From the NCBI GenBank assembly GCA_020851255.1, contig JADZDA010000230.1, positions 1 through 44,079 on the forward strand: DNA of 44,079 bases. Direction: 5' to 3'. Every line of letters starts with the position of its first letter. The first letter of the stretch is position 1. The notes under the pieces were generated by a model. The model was given only the letters and a program-made list of their open reading frames with translations. It was not told the DNA's origin and made no database searches. Position numbers and translations under genes: made by a program. Below, in pieces: positions 7,719 through 15,996 of this stretch. The DNA comes from Burkholderiales bacterium. GTDB taxonomy: Bacteria > Pseudomonadota > Gammaproteobacteria > Burkholderiales > Casimicrobiaceae.

Positions 7719-9149
7719 TCAGTCCGCCGCCGGCGCGAGCGCCAGACCCTCGAGCTCGAGGTTCGCGCGCTGCGCGAGCAGCGTCTTTTGCACCTTGTGG
7801 ATGTCCACGTGCCGCGGCTCGACTCCGGTGAGCGCCGCGGTCGCGGCGACCACGCCCGAGCCGTGACCGATGGCGAACACGGTGCCCTGCACGCGCAACG
7901 ACCCGTGCGCCTCGTGCGCGGCCGAGATGTTCCGGCCGGTCATCACGAGCCCGTCGACGCCCTTGGGGATCAGGCAGCGCATCGGGATGTCGTACGGCGC
8001 CTTGGGCTTGATCCAGGTGCTGCCGCCGGCGTAGCCGCCGCCCGAGGTCGGGCTGTGGATGTCGACCGGGAAGAATCCGCGCGCGACCACGTCGCGGAAG
8101 CGGCGCCCTTCGACGACGTCGTCCTGCGTCAGCACGTGTTCGCCGATGACGTGCCGGCTCTCGCGCACGCCGATCTGCGCGCCGGTCGAGCAGACATAGG
8201 CGTGCTCGAAGCCGGGGATGTATTTCTTCGCGAACGCCGCGAGCGACATCGCCTGCTTGCGGCCCTCGATCTCCGCCTTGGTGAAGTCGTCGACGTCGGT
8301 GCCCTTGAGTTTCCCCACGCGCGTCGAGTTGAACACGATCATGCCCTCGCGCATCGTACTCTGCAGCAGCACGGTGTCGCGGCCGAGGTGCAGCTCACCC
8401 TTCGCCATCGCCTCGGCCGCCGCCTTGCGGAAACCCTGCGCGACGAAGTAGTGCTGGTTCAGGTGCTTCGGCAGCGGCGTGCGCGAATGCAGCGTCGAGG
8501 TCCACTCGAAATCCTCCGGATGCGCGGCGATGTAGGCCCGGAGCTTCTCGGTGTCGACGTTCGCCATCTCGAAGAACATGGTCATCGGCTGACCCAGGTT
8601 GTCGGACTGGCGTCCCCACTGGACCTGGCATCCGCCCCGAGCCGAGACGTCGCCGTCGCCGGTCGCGTCGACGGTCACCTTGCCCAGCACCTGCAGGAAG
8701 CCGGACTTGTTGGCGACCTGGATGCCGCGCACACGGTTCCCCTCGACGACCGTGCCGCCGACGAACGAGTGCAGCAGCAGCCGGACGCCCGCCTCCTGGA
8801 CCATCTCGAAGGCGACCTGCTTGTACACCTCGCGGTCGAAATAGGCCATATACGAGCCGGAACCGTACTCGGGCACGCACTTCAGGTGCCCGGTGCTGCC
8901 GCCGGCCGCCATCAGGCGCTCGACCAGCTCCTGCGGGATGCCCATCGTGATCTGCTGGTCGTCGTAGTGGAACGGCGAGAACGGCCCGACCGAGGCCGCG
9001 GTCGCCATTCCGCCGAGGAATCCGTACTGCTCGACCAGCGTCGTCTTGGCGCCGGCGCGCGCCGACGCGATCGCGGCGACCAGGCCCGACGGCCCACCTC
9101 CGGCGACGACGACGTCGGACTGGCTGTGGATCGGCATGTCGATGTTCAT
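7719..9149 (-). CDS. FAD-dependent oxidoreductase
   Basis: A 476-residue flavoprotein of the FAD_oxidored group. It begins with a dinucleotide-binding fold: DVVVAGGGPSGLVAAIASAR (G17-G22) ending in E40, which should bind the adenosine ribose. The second FAD motif VTVDATGDGDVSARGG is typical of this family, and the C-terminal GLVMTGRNISAAHEAHGS and HGSGVVAATAA also contact FAD. There is no signal peptide, so it acts in the cytoplasm. It is unusual in a sugar operon. It may oxidise a pathway hydroxy acid or act in place of an NAD enzyme; no electron-transfer partner is visible nearby. Confidence 0.82.
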   Translation of the reverse strand: MNIDMPIHSQSDVVVAGGGPSGLVAAIASARAGAKTTLVEQYGFLGGMATAASVGPFSPFHYDDQQITMGIPQELVERLMAAGGSTGHLKCVPEYGSGSYMAYFDREVYKQVAFEMVQEAGVRLLLHSFVGGTVVEGNRVRGIQVANKSGFLQVLGKVTVDATGDGDVSARGGCQVQWGRQSDNLGQPMTMFFEMANVDTEKLRAYIAAHPEDFEWTSTLHSRTPLPKHLNQHYFVAQGFRKAAAEAMAKGELHLGRDTVLLQSTMREGMIVFNSTRVGKLKGTDVDDFTKAEIEGRKQAMSLAAFAKKYIPGFEHAYVCSTGAQIGVRESRHVIGEHVLTQDDVVEGRRFRDVVARGFFPVDIHSPTSGGGYAGGSTWIKPKAPYDIPMRCLIPKGVDGLVMTGRNISAAHEAHGSLRVQGTVFAIGHGSGVVAATAALTGVEPRHVDIHKVQKTLLAQRANLELEGLALAPAAD

Positions 9150-9177
9150 GGCGTGCTCCTAGTCGCGCTTCCCGGGT

Positions 9178-10455
9178 TCACGAGCGCTGGGCGTTGTAGG
9201 CGGCCGCTGCCTCGTCGAGCGCGGCCTTCGGATTGGCGCCCTGCACGAGCACCTTCTGGATCGCCTTCGCGAGTTCCTCGGAGAGCTTCGAGAAGTCCTT
9301 CGGCGTTTTCTCCATCCGGCCATGTTGCTTCGCGTAGTCGGACCAGGCCAGCAGGTCCTTGGCGACCGGATCTTCCTTGAAGAAACGGTCGGCGTAGCTC
9401 GATTGCCGCGACGGCATCACGCCCGCCTTCGCGAACTCGAGCTGCGAGGCCGGCGACAGGTAGTGCTGGATGAACGCCCACGCGCCGTCGGGGTCCTTGC
9501 AGTTCGCGCCGATCGTGAGCGTCTGGCCGGCGAGGCGGGCCGGGGCGGGCTTCGCCGACGCCCCGATACCGGGGACCGGGGCGGTCTGCAGGTTCCGGCC
9601 GGTGGCGGCCGCGTTGCGCGCGGCGCCGACGCGGAAGCTGCCCATCGTCGTCATCGCGAGACTTCCGGCGCGCACGGCGGTCATTCCGTCCTCGACCGAC
9701 ATGCCCGAAACGGTGGCTCGCATGCCCTTGGTCTTCTCGACCATGTCGCGGTAGAGCGACAGCACCCTGACACCGGCGTCGGAGTTGATCGTCGCGTTGC
9801 CCTTCGCGTCGAACAGCGTGCCGCCGGCGCTCCAGAAGAACGGAATGAACGCCTCCATCGCGCCGGCGCCCAGCGCCGCCGTCGATGCGCCGAAGCCGTA
9901 GCCCATCACCTGGTCGGTCGAGATCTTCGCGGCGACCTGCTGGAGCTCGTCGGTGTTGGCCGGGACCTTCTGACCGGCCTTGTCGAGCAAGTCCTTCCGG
10001 TACCACAGCAGCCACACGCGCGTCTCCCACGGCAGCGCCATCAGCGCGCCGTCGAAGCGGAAGAAGTCGAGGTCGAACACGAAATCCTTCTGCGCGGCCG
10101 GCAGCGTGGCGTAGCGTGCGTCCAGCGGGACGATCGTCTTCGCCGCGACGTGCATCGGGAGCTGGTCGCTGTAGACGTTCAGGACGTCCGGTCCCTGGCC
10201 GGCGGCGGTCGCCTGGATCACCTGGTTGTCGAGCCGCGCGAAGTTGATCGACTCGACCTTGACGGCGTACTTCGACTGCGACTTGTTGAAGCTCTCGACG
10301 ACGTTGCGCAGCGCGGTGGACCGTGGATCGGTGCCCTGGGTCGCGAGGAACGTCCAGAACGTGAGCTCCCTGGTTTGCGCGGCGGCGGGGCCGGCGGAAC
10401 CGAGCATGACGAGCGCCGCGAACGCGGCGGCGATGCGAACGAAGGCGTGCTTCAT
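9178..10455 (-). CDS. ABC sugar transporter, solute-binding protein
   Basis: A 425-residue family 1 extracellular solute-binding protein. The signal peptide (residues 1-26) ends at GPAAAQT, and the mature part opens with LTFWTFLATQG. Mid-protein blocks such as GPDVLNVYSDQLP, LPWETRVWLLWYRKDLL and a long helical C-terminal lobe are typical of carbohydrate-binding receptors. It acts in the periplasm and delivers substrate to the two permeases just upstream in the operon (25-base gap). A GGAGGAG site lies before the ATG. The bound sugar is unknown; the large size and the family suggest a mono- or oligosaccharide or a polyol. Confidence 0.88.
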   Translation of the reverse strand: MKHAFVRIAAAFAALVMLGSAGPAAAQTRELTFWTFLATQGTDPRSTALRNVVESFNKSQSKYAVKVESINFARLDNQVIQATAAGQGPDVLNVYSDQLPMHVAAKTIVPLDARYATLPAAQKDFVFDLDFFRFDGALMALPWETRVWLLWYRKDLLDKAGQKVPANTDELQQVAAKISTDQVMGYGFGASTAALGAGAMEAFIPFFWSAGGTLFDAKGNATINSDAGVRVLSLYRDMVEKTKGMRATVSGMSVEDGMTAVRAGSLAMTTMGSFRVGAARNAAATGRNLQTAPVPGIGASAKPAPARLAGQTLTIGANCKDPDGAWAFIQHYLSPASQLEFAKAGVMPSRQSSYADRFFKEDPVAKDLLAWSDYAKQHGRMEKTPKDFSKLSEELAKAIQKVLVQGANPKAALDEAAAAYNAQRS

Positions 10456-10480
10456 CGTGTCTCCTCCCAGGTGCGTGGTT

Positions 10481-11305
10481 TCAACCCTTGACCGCGCCGG
10501 CCATCAGGCCCTGCACGAGCCATTTCTGCATGATCAGGAAAGCGAAAATGACCGGGATCAGCGCGAGGACGGTCGCGGCCATGAGCTGGCCCCAGTCGAT
10601 GCCGATGTTCGAGATGAACGCGTAGAGTCCGTAGGGCACGAGGCGCTTCTGATCGCTGACCGCGAGCGTGTAACCGATCAGGAAGTCGTTCCACACCGCC
10701 ATCATCGCCATGATCGCGCCGGCCAGAAGCCCCGGACGGGCGATCGGCAGCACGATCAGGTAGAACAGCCGGAAAGGCCCGCAGCCGTCGATCTGCGCGG
10801 CCTCCTCGAGCTCGCGCGGCACCTTCTCGAAGAAGCCCTTGAGCAGCCATACGAGCAGCGGAACGTTCCACGCGGTGTAGACGATCACCATGCCGGCGAG
10901 CGAGTTGTACAGGCCGGTCTTGACCGACAGGTTGTACAGCGGGACGAGAATCGCGATGCCGGGGATCATCGAGGTCGCGAGGATCGCGAACATCAGCGCC
11001 GACTTGCCGCGGAAGTCGAACCGGGCGAGCGCGTAGGCGGCGTGCACGGCGAGCGCGAGGCTCGTGGCGACCGAGACGGCCGTGACGATCAGGCTGTTGC
11101 GAAAGTAGACCGGGAAGTTCGACTGCTGCCAGACCGTCGCGTAGTGCTCGAGCGACGGCGAGGTCGGCAGGAGCTGCGGCGGGTAGGCGACGACCTGCGT
11201 GGCCGGCTTGATCGACGTGAGGAGCCCCCAGACCAGCGGGCCCGCGGCGAACACGCAGGCGGCGAGCGTCAGGCCGATCATCGCGGCGTTCCGGCCCGGG
11301 GTCAC
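10481..11305 (-). CDS. ABC sugar permease (MalG/UgpE type)
   Basis: A 274-residue inner-membrane permease with six predicted helices and the EAA loop that docks the ATPase (ELEEAAQIDGCGPFRLF). It belongs to the second-permease class, with a short N-terminus and an extended first periplasmic loop (SLEHYATVWQQSNFPVYFRN). The start chosen is GTG at 11305, because it overlaps the stop of the preceding permease (GTGA, 11302-11305); an ATG at 11281 is the alternative. It pairs with the product of 11302-12219. Confidence 0.86.
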   Translation of the reverse strand: MTPGRNAAMIGLTLAACVFAAGPLVWGLLTSIKPATQVVAYPPQLLPTSPSLEHYATVWQQSNFPVYFRNSLIVTAVSVATSLALAVHAAYALARFDFRGKSALMFAILATSMIPGIAILVPLYNLSVKTGLYNSLAGMVIVYTAWNVPLLVWLLKGFFEKVPRELEEAAQIDGCGPFRLFYLIVLPIARPGLLAGAIMAMMAVWNDFLIGYTLAVSDQKRLVPYGLYAFISNIGIDWGQLMAATVLALIPVIFAFLIMQKWLVQGLMAGAVKG

Positions 11306-12219
11306 GAAGCGCCTCCCGGGTCCGAGGGCTTCAGCACGCGGACGTAGAACGCGCTGAACGCGAAGTTGACGACGGTGATCACCAGACCCAGCGCCGCGCC
11401 GCGGCCGATGTTCCAGTCCTCGAAACTCACCTTCAGCACGCGCACCGCGAGGGTCTCGGTCGACGCGAGCGGACCGCCGCCGGTCAGCGTGAAGATCAAC
11501 GTGACCATGTTGAAGTAGAGCAGCGTCAGTTGGATCAGCACGACGGCGAGCGTCGGCTTGATCTGCGGGAAGGTCACGTAGCGGAAGCGCTGGAACGCGT
11601 TCGCGCCGTCGACGTGCGCCGACTCGTGCAGCTCCTTCGGGATCGTCTGGACGGCGGCGAGCAGCAGCAGCGTCGCCTGCGGGTAGCTCGCCCAGACGTT
11701 GACGACGACCAGCGCGACCATCGCGCCGATCGGCGAGGCGAGCATCGCCGGGCGCGACCCGGTCGTCTGGTGGATCGCCCAGACGACCGGTCCGAAATCG
11801 GCGTTGAGGATCCACGCCCACAGCAGCGCGACGACCGTCTGCGACATCACCCAGGGCAGGATGACGAAGGTGCGCACGGTCGAGCGCATCGGCAGCTTCG
11901 CGTCGAGCAGCAGCGCGAGCCCCAGCGACAGCGGGATCGCGAGGGCGAGCGACGCGGCCGCGTAGACGAGCGAGTGCACCGCCGCCGACCAGGTCGCCGG
12001 GTCGTTCCACAGCGCGACGTAGTTGGCCAGCCCGACGAATTCGAGCTTCTCGGCGTAGCGTGTGCGGAAGAGCGAGAGTCCCAGCGCGTCGAACACCGGG
12101 TAGATGGACACGAGGAAGACGATCGCGACCGCCGGCGCGAGGAAGACGACCGGCAGCGGCAGCCGCGCGCCGCCGGGCGGGGCGGAGTCGGCGGACGCGA
12201 ACGCGACCATCGTGCTCAT
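11302..12219 (-). CDS. ABC sugar permease (MalF/UgpA type)
   Basis: First gene of the operon, 305 residues. It has a first membrane helix at about 23-43, an amphipathic NYVALWND segment, and the EAA loop in ELHESAHVDGANAFQRF. It forms the membrane channel with the next permease and the binding protein. There is no ATP-binding subunit gene anywhere in the operon or the window, so the transporter must borrow an ATPase encoded elsewhere, as multi-user MsmK/UgpC-type ATPases allow. The leader of about 110 bases runs to the palindromic control region. Confidence 0.86.
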   Translation of the reverse strand: MSTMVAFASADSAPPGGARLPLPVVFLAPAVAIVFLVSIYPVFDALGLSLFRTRYAEKLEFVGLANYVALWNDPATWSAAVHSLVYAAASLALAIPLSLGLALLLDAKLPMRSTVRTFVILPWVMSQTVVALLWAWILNADFGPVVWAIHQTTGSRPAMLASPIGAMVALVVVNVWASYPQATLLLLAAVQTIPKELHESAHVDGANAFQRFRYVTFPQIKPTLAVVLIQLTLLYFNMVTLIFTLTGGGPLASTETLAVRVLKVSFEDWNIGRGAALGLVITVVNFAFSAFYVRVLKPSDPGGAS

Positions 12220-12327
12220 CGGAGTGGGACGGGGCGGTGGCGGCCGGGGCGGATCGGAATGGCCGCGCAGGGTGCGTCCGGGAGGTCGGAAAGGCCGGCC
12301 CTGGACACGCCCGTCAGCGCGTCAATG

Positions 12328-12365
12328 ACTAACATGTTAGTAATAGTATTACTATGTTGTCAACA
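12328..12365. promoter_or_regulatory. Three abutting palindromes (operator cluster)
   Basis: An island of low GC between the leftward ABC operon (start 12219) and the rightward TRAP genes (start 12481). It holds three perfect palindromes: ACTAACATGTTAGT (12328-12341), TAGTAATA-G-TATTACTA (12338-12354) and TGTTG-T-CAACA (12355-12365). The first two overlap by four bases. TAGTATTACTA (12344-12354) fits the FadR/FCD consensus TnGTnnnACnA. The likely binder is the operon's GntR protein (6100-6780). Position suggests control of both divergent units. Confidence 0.75.
12334..12363 (-). promoter_or_regulatory. Predicted sigma-70 promoter for the ABC operon
   Basis: On the minus strand TTGACA (12363-12358) is a perfect -35 box, followed after 18 bases by TAACAT (12339-12334), a fair -10 box. 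Transcription would begin near 12327. Both boxes lie inside the palindromes, so a bound regulator would block RNA polymerase. Confidence 0.5.
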
Positions 12366-12480
12366 GGGACGGGGGCGACCGAGTGCGGTCGAGCGGGCGA
12401 GCGGGCGCCGACGGCGAGGCGCGGCCGGCGGTTCGCGGGATAATGGGCGCCCCCTGGAGTCCGGGGTCGAGGAGAGAGCG

Positions 12481-13449
12481 ATGAGAATCGGAATGCTGGC
12501 CGCGATCGCGGCCTTCGCGGCCGGCGGTGCCGCCGCGCAGCAGGTCACGCTTCGCTGGGGTGACGTCGTCGGCGGCACGCACCCGTCGGTGCAGATGATC
12601 GAGCGGATCGCCGCCGAGGTGAAGGAGAAGTCCGGCGGCCGGATCGCGGTCCAGGGGTTCCCGGGCGGCCAGCTCGGCGGCTCGCGCGACATGATCGACG
12701 CGGTCGCCAACGGCGCGCAGCAGATCGTGACCGAGGGCGCGGCGAACTTCGGCGCGTGGGTGCCGTCGATCTCGGTCGTCGAGGCGCCGTACATCTGGCG
12801 CGACGCGGCGCACCTCGACCGCGCGATGAACGGGTCGATCGGCGAATCGTTCAACGAGACGCTCGTGAAAGCGCGCGGCATGCGCATCCTCGGCACGACC
12901 TACTACGGGACGCGCCACATCACGACGACGTCCAAGGAAGTGCGCTCTCCGGCGGACATGGCCGGGTTCAAGCTGCGCGTGCCCGAGAACGACGTGTTCA
13001 AGGCGATGGCCGAGGCCTGGGGAGCGCGTCCCACGCCGATGAACTTCGGCGAGCTCTATCTGGCGCTCAAGCAGAACGTCGTCGACGGCCAGGAGAATCC
13101 GCTGCCGACGATCAAGGCCGGCAAGTTCGACGAGGTGCAGAAATAACTGGTGCTCTCCGGCCACATCATCACGCCGCGTCTGGTCGTGATCAACGAGGCG
13201 TTCTGGCAGGGCATGTCCGCCGGCGACCGCAAGATCCTCGCCGACGCGGTGAAGAACGGCATCGCGTGGCAGAACGCCGAGTTGATCAGGCAGGAGTGCA
13301 CGCTGGTCGACACGTTCAAGGCGGCGGGAATGACCGTGATCACGCCCGATCCGAAGACGTTCCGCGATCCGGTCGTCGCCAAGGTACCGAAGATGTTCGA
13401 GTCGAAGTGGGGCGCGGGGATGTACGAGCGCATCCAGGCGGTGCGCTGA
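12481..13449 (+). pseudogene. TRAP transporter binding protein (DctP), nonsense mutation
   Basis: Translation from the ATG with GAGGAGAG upstream gives a signal peptide (cut near AAAQQ) and a typical DctP protein, with RWGDVVGGTHPS, GQLGGSRDMIDAV, RSPADMAGFKLRVPEN and GQENPLPTI. At 13144-13146 the frame meets TAA. It then continues without any shift for another 101 codons as ordinary DctP C-terminal sequence (LVLSGHIITPRLVVINEAFW). The normal sequence at this point is usually Lys-Tyr-Leu, so a single TAC to TAA change explains it. The truncated 221-residue product would lack part of lobe 2 and its closing helix, so binding is probably lost. The two membrane genes downstream are intact, which suggests recent inactivation or a base-call error. 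Confidence 0.85.
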
Positions 13450-13454
13450 AGAAC

Positions 13455-13500
13455 CCCTCACCCGGCCCTCTCCCGCGTGCGGGGGGGGCCGGGGTGAGGC
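13455..13500. repeat. REP-like GC-rich palindrome
   Basis: Just after the DctP stop is a long imperfect inverted repeat: a CCTCACCC-GGCCC left arm, a short GTGC loop and a right arm ending GGCCGGGGTGAGG, with a one-base bulge. The right arm contains a run of eight G. Elements starting with the CCCTCACCC block are common dispersed intergenic repeats in beta- and gammaproteobacteria. It may also act as a hairpin that lowers transcription into the membrane genes. Confidence 0.6.
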
Positions 13501-13615
13501 TGGGGTTGCACCGACGTCGCCGATCCGCGGACAGGAATGACCGGAAGCCGCCCTCCCGTTCGTCCGCGAGCGCACGATCTTGTCGGCCGTGCGTGAACGT
13601 CCCGAAGACGTGGAA

Positions 13616-14104
13616 ATGATGCCGCGTCTCGCCCGCGCCGCCGACCGGGTGGTCGACACAGCCGCGATCGTCGTCTTCACGGCGATGCTCGGCTGCGTGC
13701 TCGCGCAGGTCGTCTTCCGCTATTTCCTGAACGCGCCGCTGGTCTGGAGCGACGAGCTCGCGCGCTACCTGTTCGTCTGGGCGTCGTTCCTGGGCTGGAT
13801 CGTGGCGGCGCGCCGGCGCAGCCATCTCGCGATCGACATGCTGGTCACGCGTCTCGGTCCCCGCGGGGCGGCGGGTTGCCGGCTGTTCGCCGCCGCCTGC
13901 GCGATCGGGTTCGCCGCCATCCTCGCGTGGTATGGCGCGCGGATCGCGCAGCGCAACTGGGATGTCGAGGCGACGTCGCTCGCGATGACGGTCGGTGTCG
14001 TCTACGCGATCGTCCCGCTCGCCGCGATCGCGGTCGGACTCCACGCGCTCGCCGACGCCCGCCGCGCATGGCGATCGTACGCCGGCGTCCCGGAGGCCGC
14101 GTGA
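13616..14104 (+). CDS. TRAP transporter small membrane subunit (DctQ)
   Basis: The small TRAP subunit (162 residues from this start) with four predicted membrane helices. The hallmark VFRYFLNAPLVWSDELARYLFVW lies between helices 1 and 2 (split here: VFRYFLNAPLVW then SDELARYLFVW). The start is uncertain. ATG 13616 gives a typical short N-terminus; an in-frame TTG at 13580 and GTG at 13589 would add 9-12 residues, and none has a strong ribosome site. Its stop overlaps the DctM start (GTGA). It should work with the DctM next to it, but the partner binding protein upstream is broken. Confidence 0.8.
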   Translation: MMPRLARAADRVVDTAAIVVFTAMLGCVLAQVVFRYFLNAPLVWSDELARYLFVWASFLGWIVAARRRSHLAIDMLVTRLGPRGAAGCRLFAAACAIGFAAILAWYGARIAQRNWDVEATSLAMTVGVVYAIVPLAAIAVGLHALADARRAWRSYAGVPEAA

Positions 14105-15387
14105 TCGCGCTGGTGCTCGCGGTGATCGGCGCGTGGTTCGTCTCGCTGTTCGCCGGCCCGGCGATCTACGCGGCGATGGGGCTCGCCGGCTTCGCGTTCC
14201 TCGCGTTCGCCGGCATTCCCGGCATCGTGATCCCGCAGAAGGTCGCGATGGCGGCGAACTCGTTCCCGCTGCTCGCGGCGCCGCTGTTCATCCTGATGGG
14301 CAACCTGATGAACACCGGTGGCATCAGCGTCCGGATCTTCGCGTTCGCCAAGGCGCTGGTCGGCTGGATGCGCGGCGGGCTGTGCCAGGCGAACATCCTG
14401 GGCTCGGTGATCTTCGCCGGGATGAGCGGCTCGGCGGTCGCCGACGCGGCGGGCCTGGGCACCGTCGAGATCGAGGCGATGAAGCGCGAGGGCTACGACG
14501 CCGAGACCGCCGGCGCGATCACCGCGGCGTCGGCGACGATCGGCCCGATCATCCCGCCGTCGCTGCCGATGATCGTCTACGGCGTGACCGCCGAGACCTC
14601 GATCGGCGCGCTGTTCCTCGCCGGCGTGATCCCGGGCCTGCTGATGGCCGGCGCACTGATGCTGATGGTTCGCCATCTCGCGATCCGCAGGAACCTCCCG
14701 AGCCATCCGTTCGCCGGCGGCGCGGCGCTGTGGCGCGCGTTCAAGGGCGCGTTCTGGGCGCTGATGGCGCCGGTCGTGCTGTTCGGCGGGCTCTTCTCCG
14801 GCGTGTTCACGCCGACGGAAGCCGCCGCGGTCGCGGTCGTCTACGCGCTGGTGCTGGGGCTGTTCGTCTACCGCGAGTTCCGCTGGTCCGACCTGCCGAA
14901 GGTGATCCTCGACACCGTCGAGACGACCGGCGTGGTCATGGCGCTGGTGATGTGCGCGTCGCTGATCGGATACTGCATCTCGGTGTCGCGGCTGCCGCAG
15001 GAGTTCGGTGCGACGCTGACCTCGCTGACGACCAACCCGATCGTCTACCTGCTGATCGTCAACGCGCTGTTGCTCGCCGTCGGCTGCTTCATGGAGGCGC
15101 TCGCCGCGATGCTCGTGCTGATCCCGATCCTCGTTCCGGTCGCGGTCAAGCTCGGGATCGACCCGGTGCAGTTCGGACTGGTGTTCGTGCTGAACCTCAT
15201 GATCGGAACCGTCACGCCGCCGGTCGGCGTCGTGCTCTACGTGACCGCGAAGGTCGCGCAGGTGCCGTTCGACCGGATGGTGCGCGCGATCCTGACCTAT
15301 CTCCTTCCGCTGTTCGCAGTGCTGTCGCTGGTCACGTTCTGGCCGGCGCTGTCGACGTTCCTGCCCGGTCTCCTGATGGGCCGTTGA
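14101..15387 (+). CDS. TRAP transporter large membrane subunit (DctM)
   Basis: A 428-residue protein with about 12 predicted membrane helices. Conserved DctM blocks are PLFILMGNLMNTGGIS, FAGMSGSAVADAAGLG, TIGPIIPPSLPMIVYG, SGVFTPTEAAAVAVVYAL and NLMIGTVTPPVGVVLYV. It carries out sodium-driven uptake of an organic acid. The start is GTG at 14101, overlapping the DctQ stop, so the two are translationally coupled. A stem-loop follows at 15396-15419. Confidence 0.88.
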   Translation: MIALVLAVIGAWFVSLFAGPAIYAAMGLAGFAFLAFAGIPGIVIPQKVAMAANSFPLLAAPLFILMGNLMNTGGISVRIFAFAKALVGWMRGGLCQANILGSVIFAGMSGSAVADAAGLGTVEIEAMKREGYDAETAGAITAASATIGPIIPPSLPMIVYGVTAETSIGALFLAGVIPGLLMAGALMLMVRHLAIRRNLPSHPFAGGAALWRAFKGAFWALMAPVVLFGGLFSGVFTPTEAAAVAVVYALVLGLFVYREFRWSDLPKVILDTVETTGVVMALVMCASLIGYCISVSRLPQEFGATLTSLTTNPIVYLLIVNALLLAVGCFMEALAAMLVLIPILVPVAVKLGIDPVQFGLVFVLNLMIGTVTPPVGVVLYVTAKVAQVPFDRMVRAILTYLLPLFAVLSLVTFWPALSTFLPGLLMGR

Positions 15388-15395
15388 TCCGGCCC

Positions 15396-15419
15396 GCCGC
15401 CGGCTACCCTGCCGGCGGC
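15396..15419 (+). terminator. Stem-loop after DctM
   Basis: A perfect 9-bp inverted repeat (GCCGCCGGC / GCCGGCGGC) with a TACCCT loop starts nine bases after the DctM stop. No T-run follows, so it is a probable rather than classical terminator. Confidence 0.5.
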
Positions 15420-15455
15420 GCCCGCCACGCGGACACGCGCCTGCGGGCCCGCGTC

Positions 15456-15920
15456 TGACCGGCGGTGCAGTCTCGTACTCGACCTCGCGCAGCACCATCA
15501 TCGAGAGGAGGGTGCCGACGTCCTTGGTCCTGGACATCGCCCGCTGCAGGAGCGCGTCGCGGGCCCTGACGTCGGGCAGCACCGCCTTGTTCACGTAGCC
15601 GGCGTCGCCGGTGACGCTTCAGGGCTCGATCCCCCTCCGCAGGCATGCATCGCCGACTCGAACTGCTCGGCGGTCACGTCCGTCCGCCGCAGCAGCGTGA
15701 CCTGCGCGTGGCCGTGGGTCGACAGGCCGACCTGCTCGCGCTCGACGAGCGCCGTGCACCGGTGCACAACGCCGCTGGCGTCCCGCTCCTCGACGCGCCG
15801 ACAACAGGGGGAAACGGACCAGCTGCCCATGGCGGGCCGCTGCTGGACCGCCCGTCGCGAATCACGTTGCAGCCCCCGGGGGTTCCGCGAGGACGCGGCG
15901 TCGAGTGCCGTTTGCTCCAT
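15456..15920 (-). pseudogene. Lrp/AsnC-type regulator, broken
   Basis: From ATG 15920 the minus strand encodes a recognisable Lrp-type protein. The sequence LDAASSRNPRGLQRDSRR matches the first helices, SWSVSPCCRRVEERDASGVVH the recognition helix and hinge, and EREQVGLSTHGHAQVTLLRR the first strand of the RAM domain. After EQFESAMHACGG (near 15640) the frame is lost at a G-run. The rest continues in another frame as VTGDAGYVNKAVLPDVRARD and FVLREV-like MVLREVEYETAPPV. A TGA stands where a Cys codon is expected just before VTGDAG. Length and order match an intact 150-160-residue Lrp protein. It lies divergent to the oxidoreductase remnant it probably once controlled. Confidence 0.72.
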
Positions 15921-15996
15921 ACGCCAGTTTCTGAGAAATAATTTACCTGAATTGTCCGGTTCTTGGGGGGGAAATAGCAATCCTATTCCCCTGTGC
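15921..15996. promoter_or_regulatory. Divergent AT-rich control region
   Basis: The space between the two divergent pseudogenes is AT-rich around GAAATAATTTACCTGAATT, like an Lrp target. An imperfect inverted repeat, GGGGAAATAG / CTATTCCCC (15968-15991), sits just before the oxidoreductase start. It is probably the old promoter and operator of both genes. Confidence 0.45.

Noticed and set aside
13144-13146. Programmed read-through or recoding of the TAA in DctP
   Set aside because: No downstream stem or recoding context is evident, TAA is not the selenocysteine codon, and TRAP binding proteins do not use recoding. A nonsense mutation is simpler.
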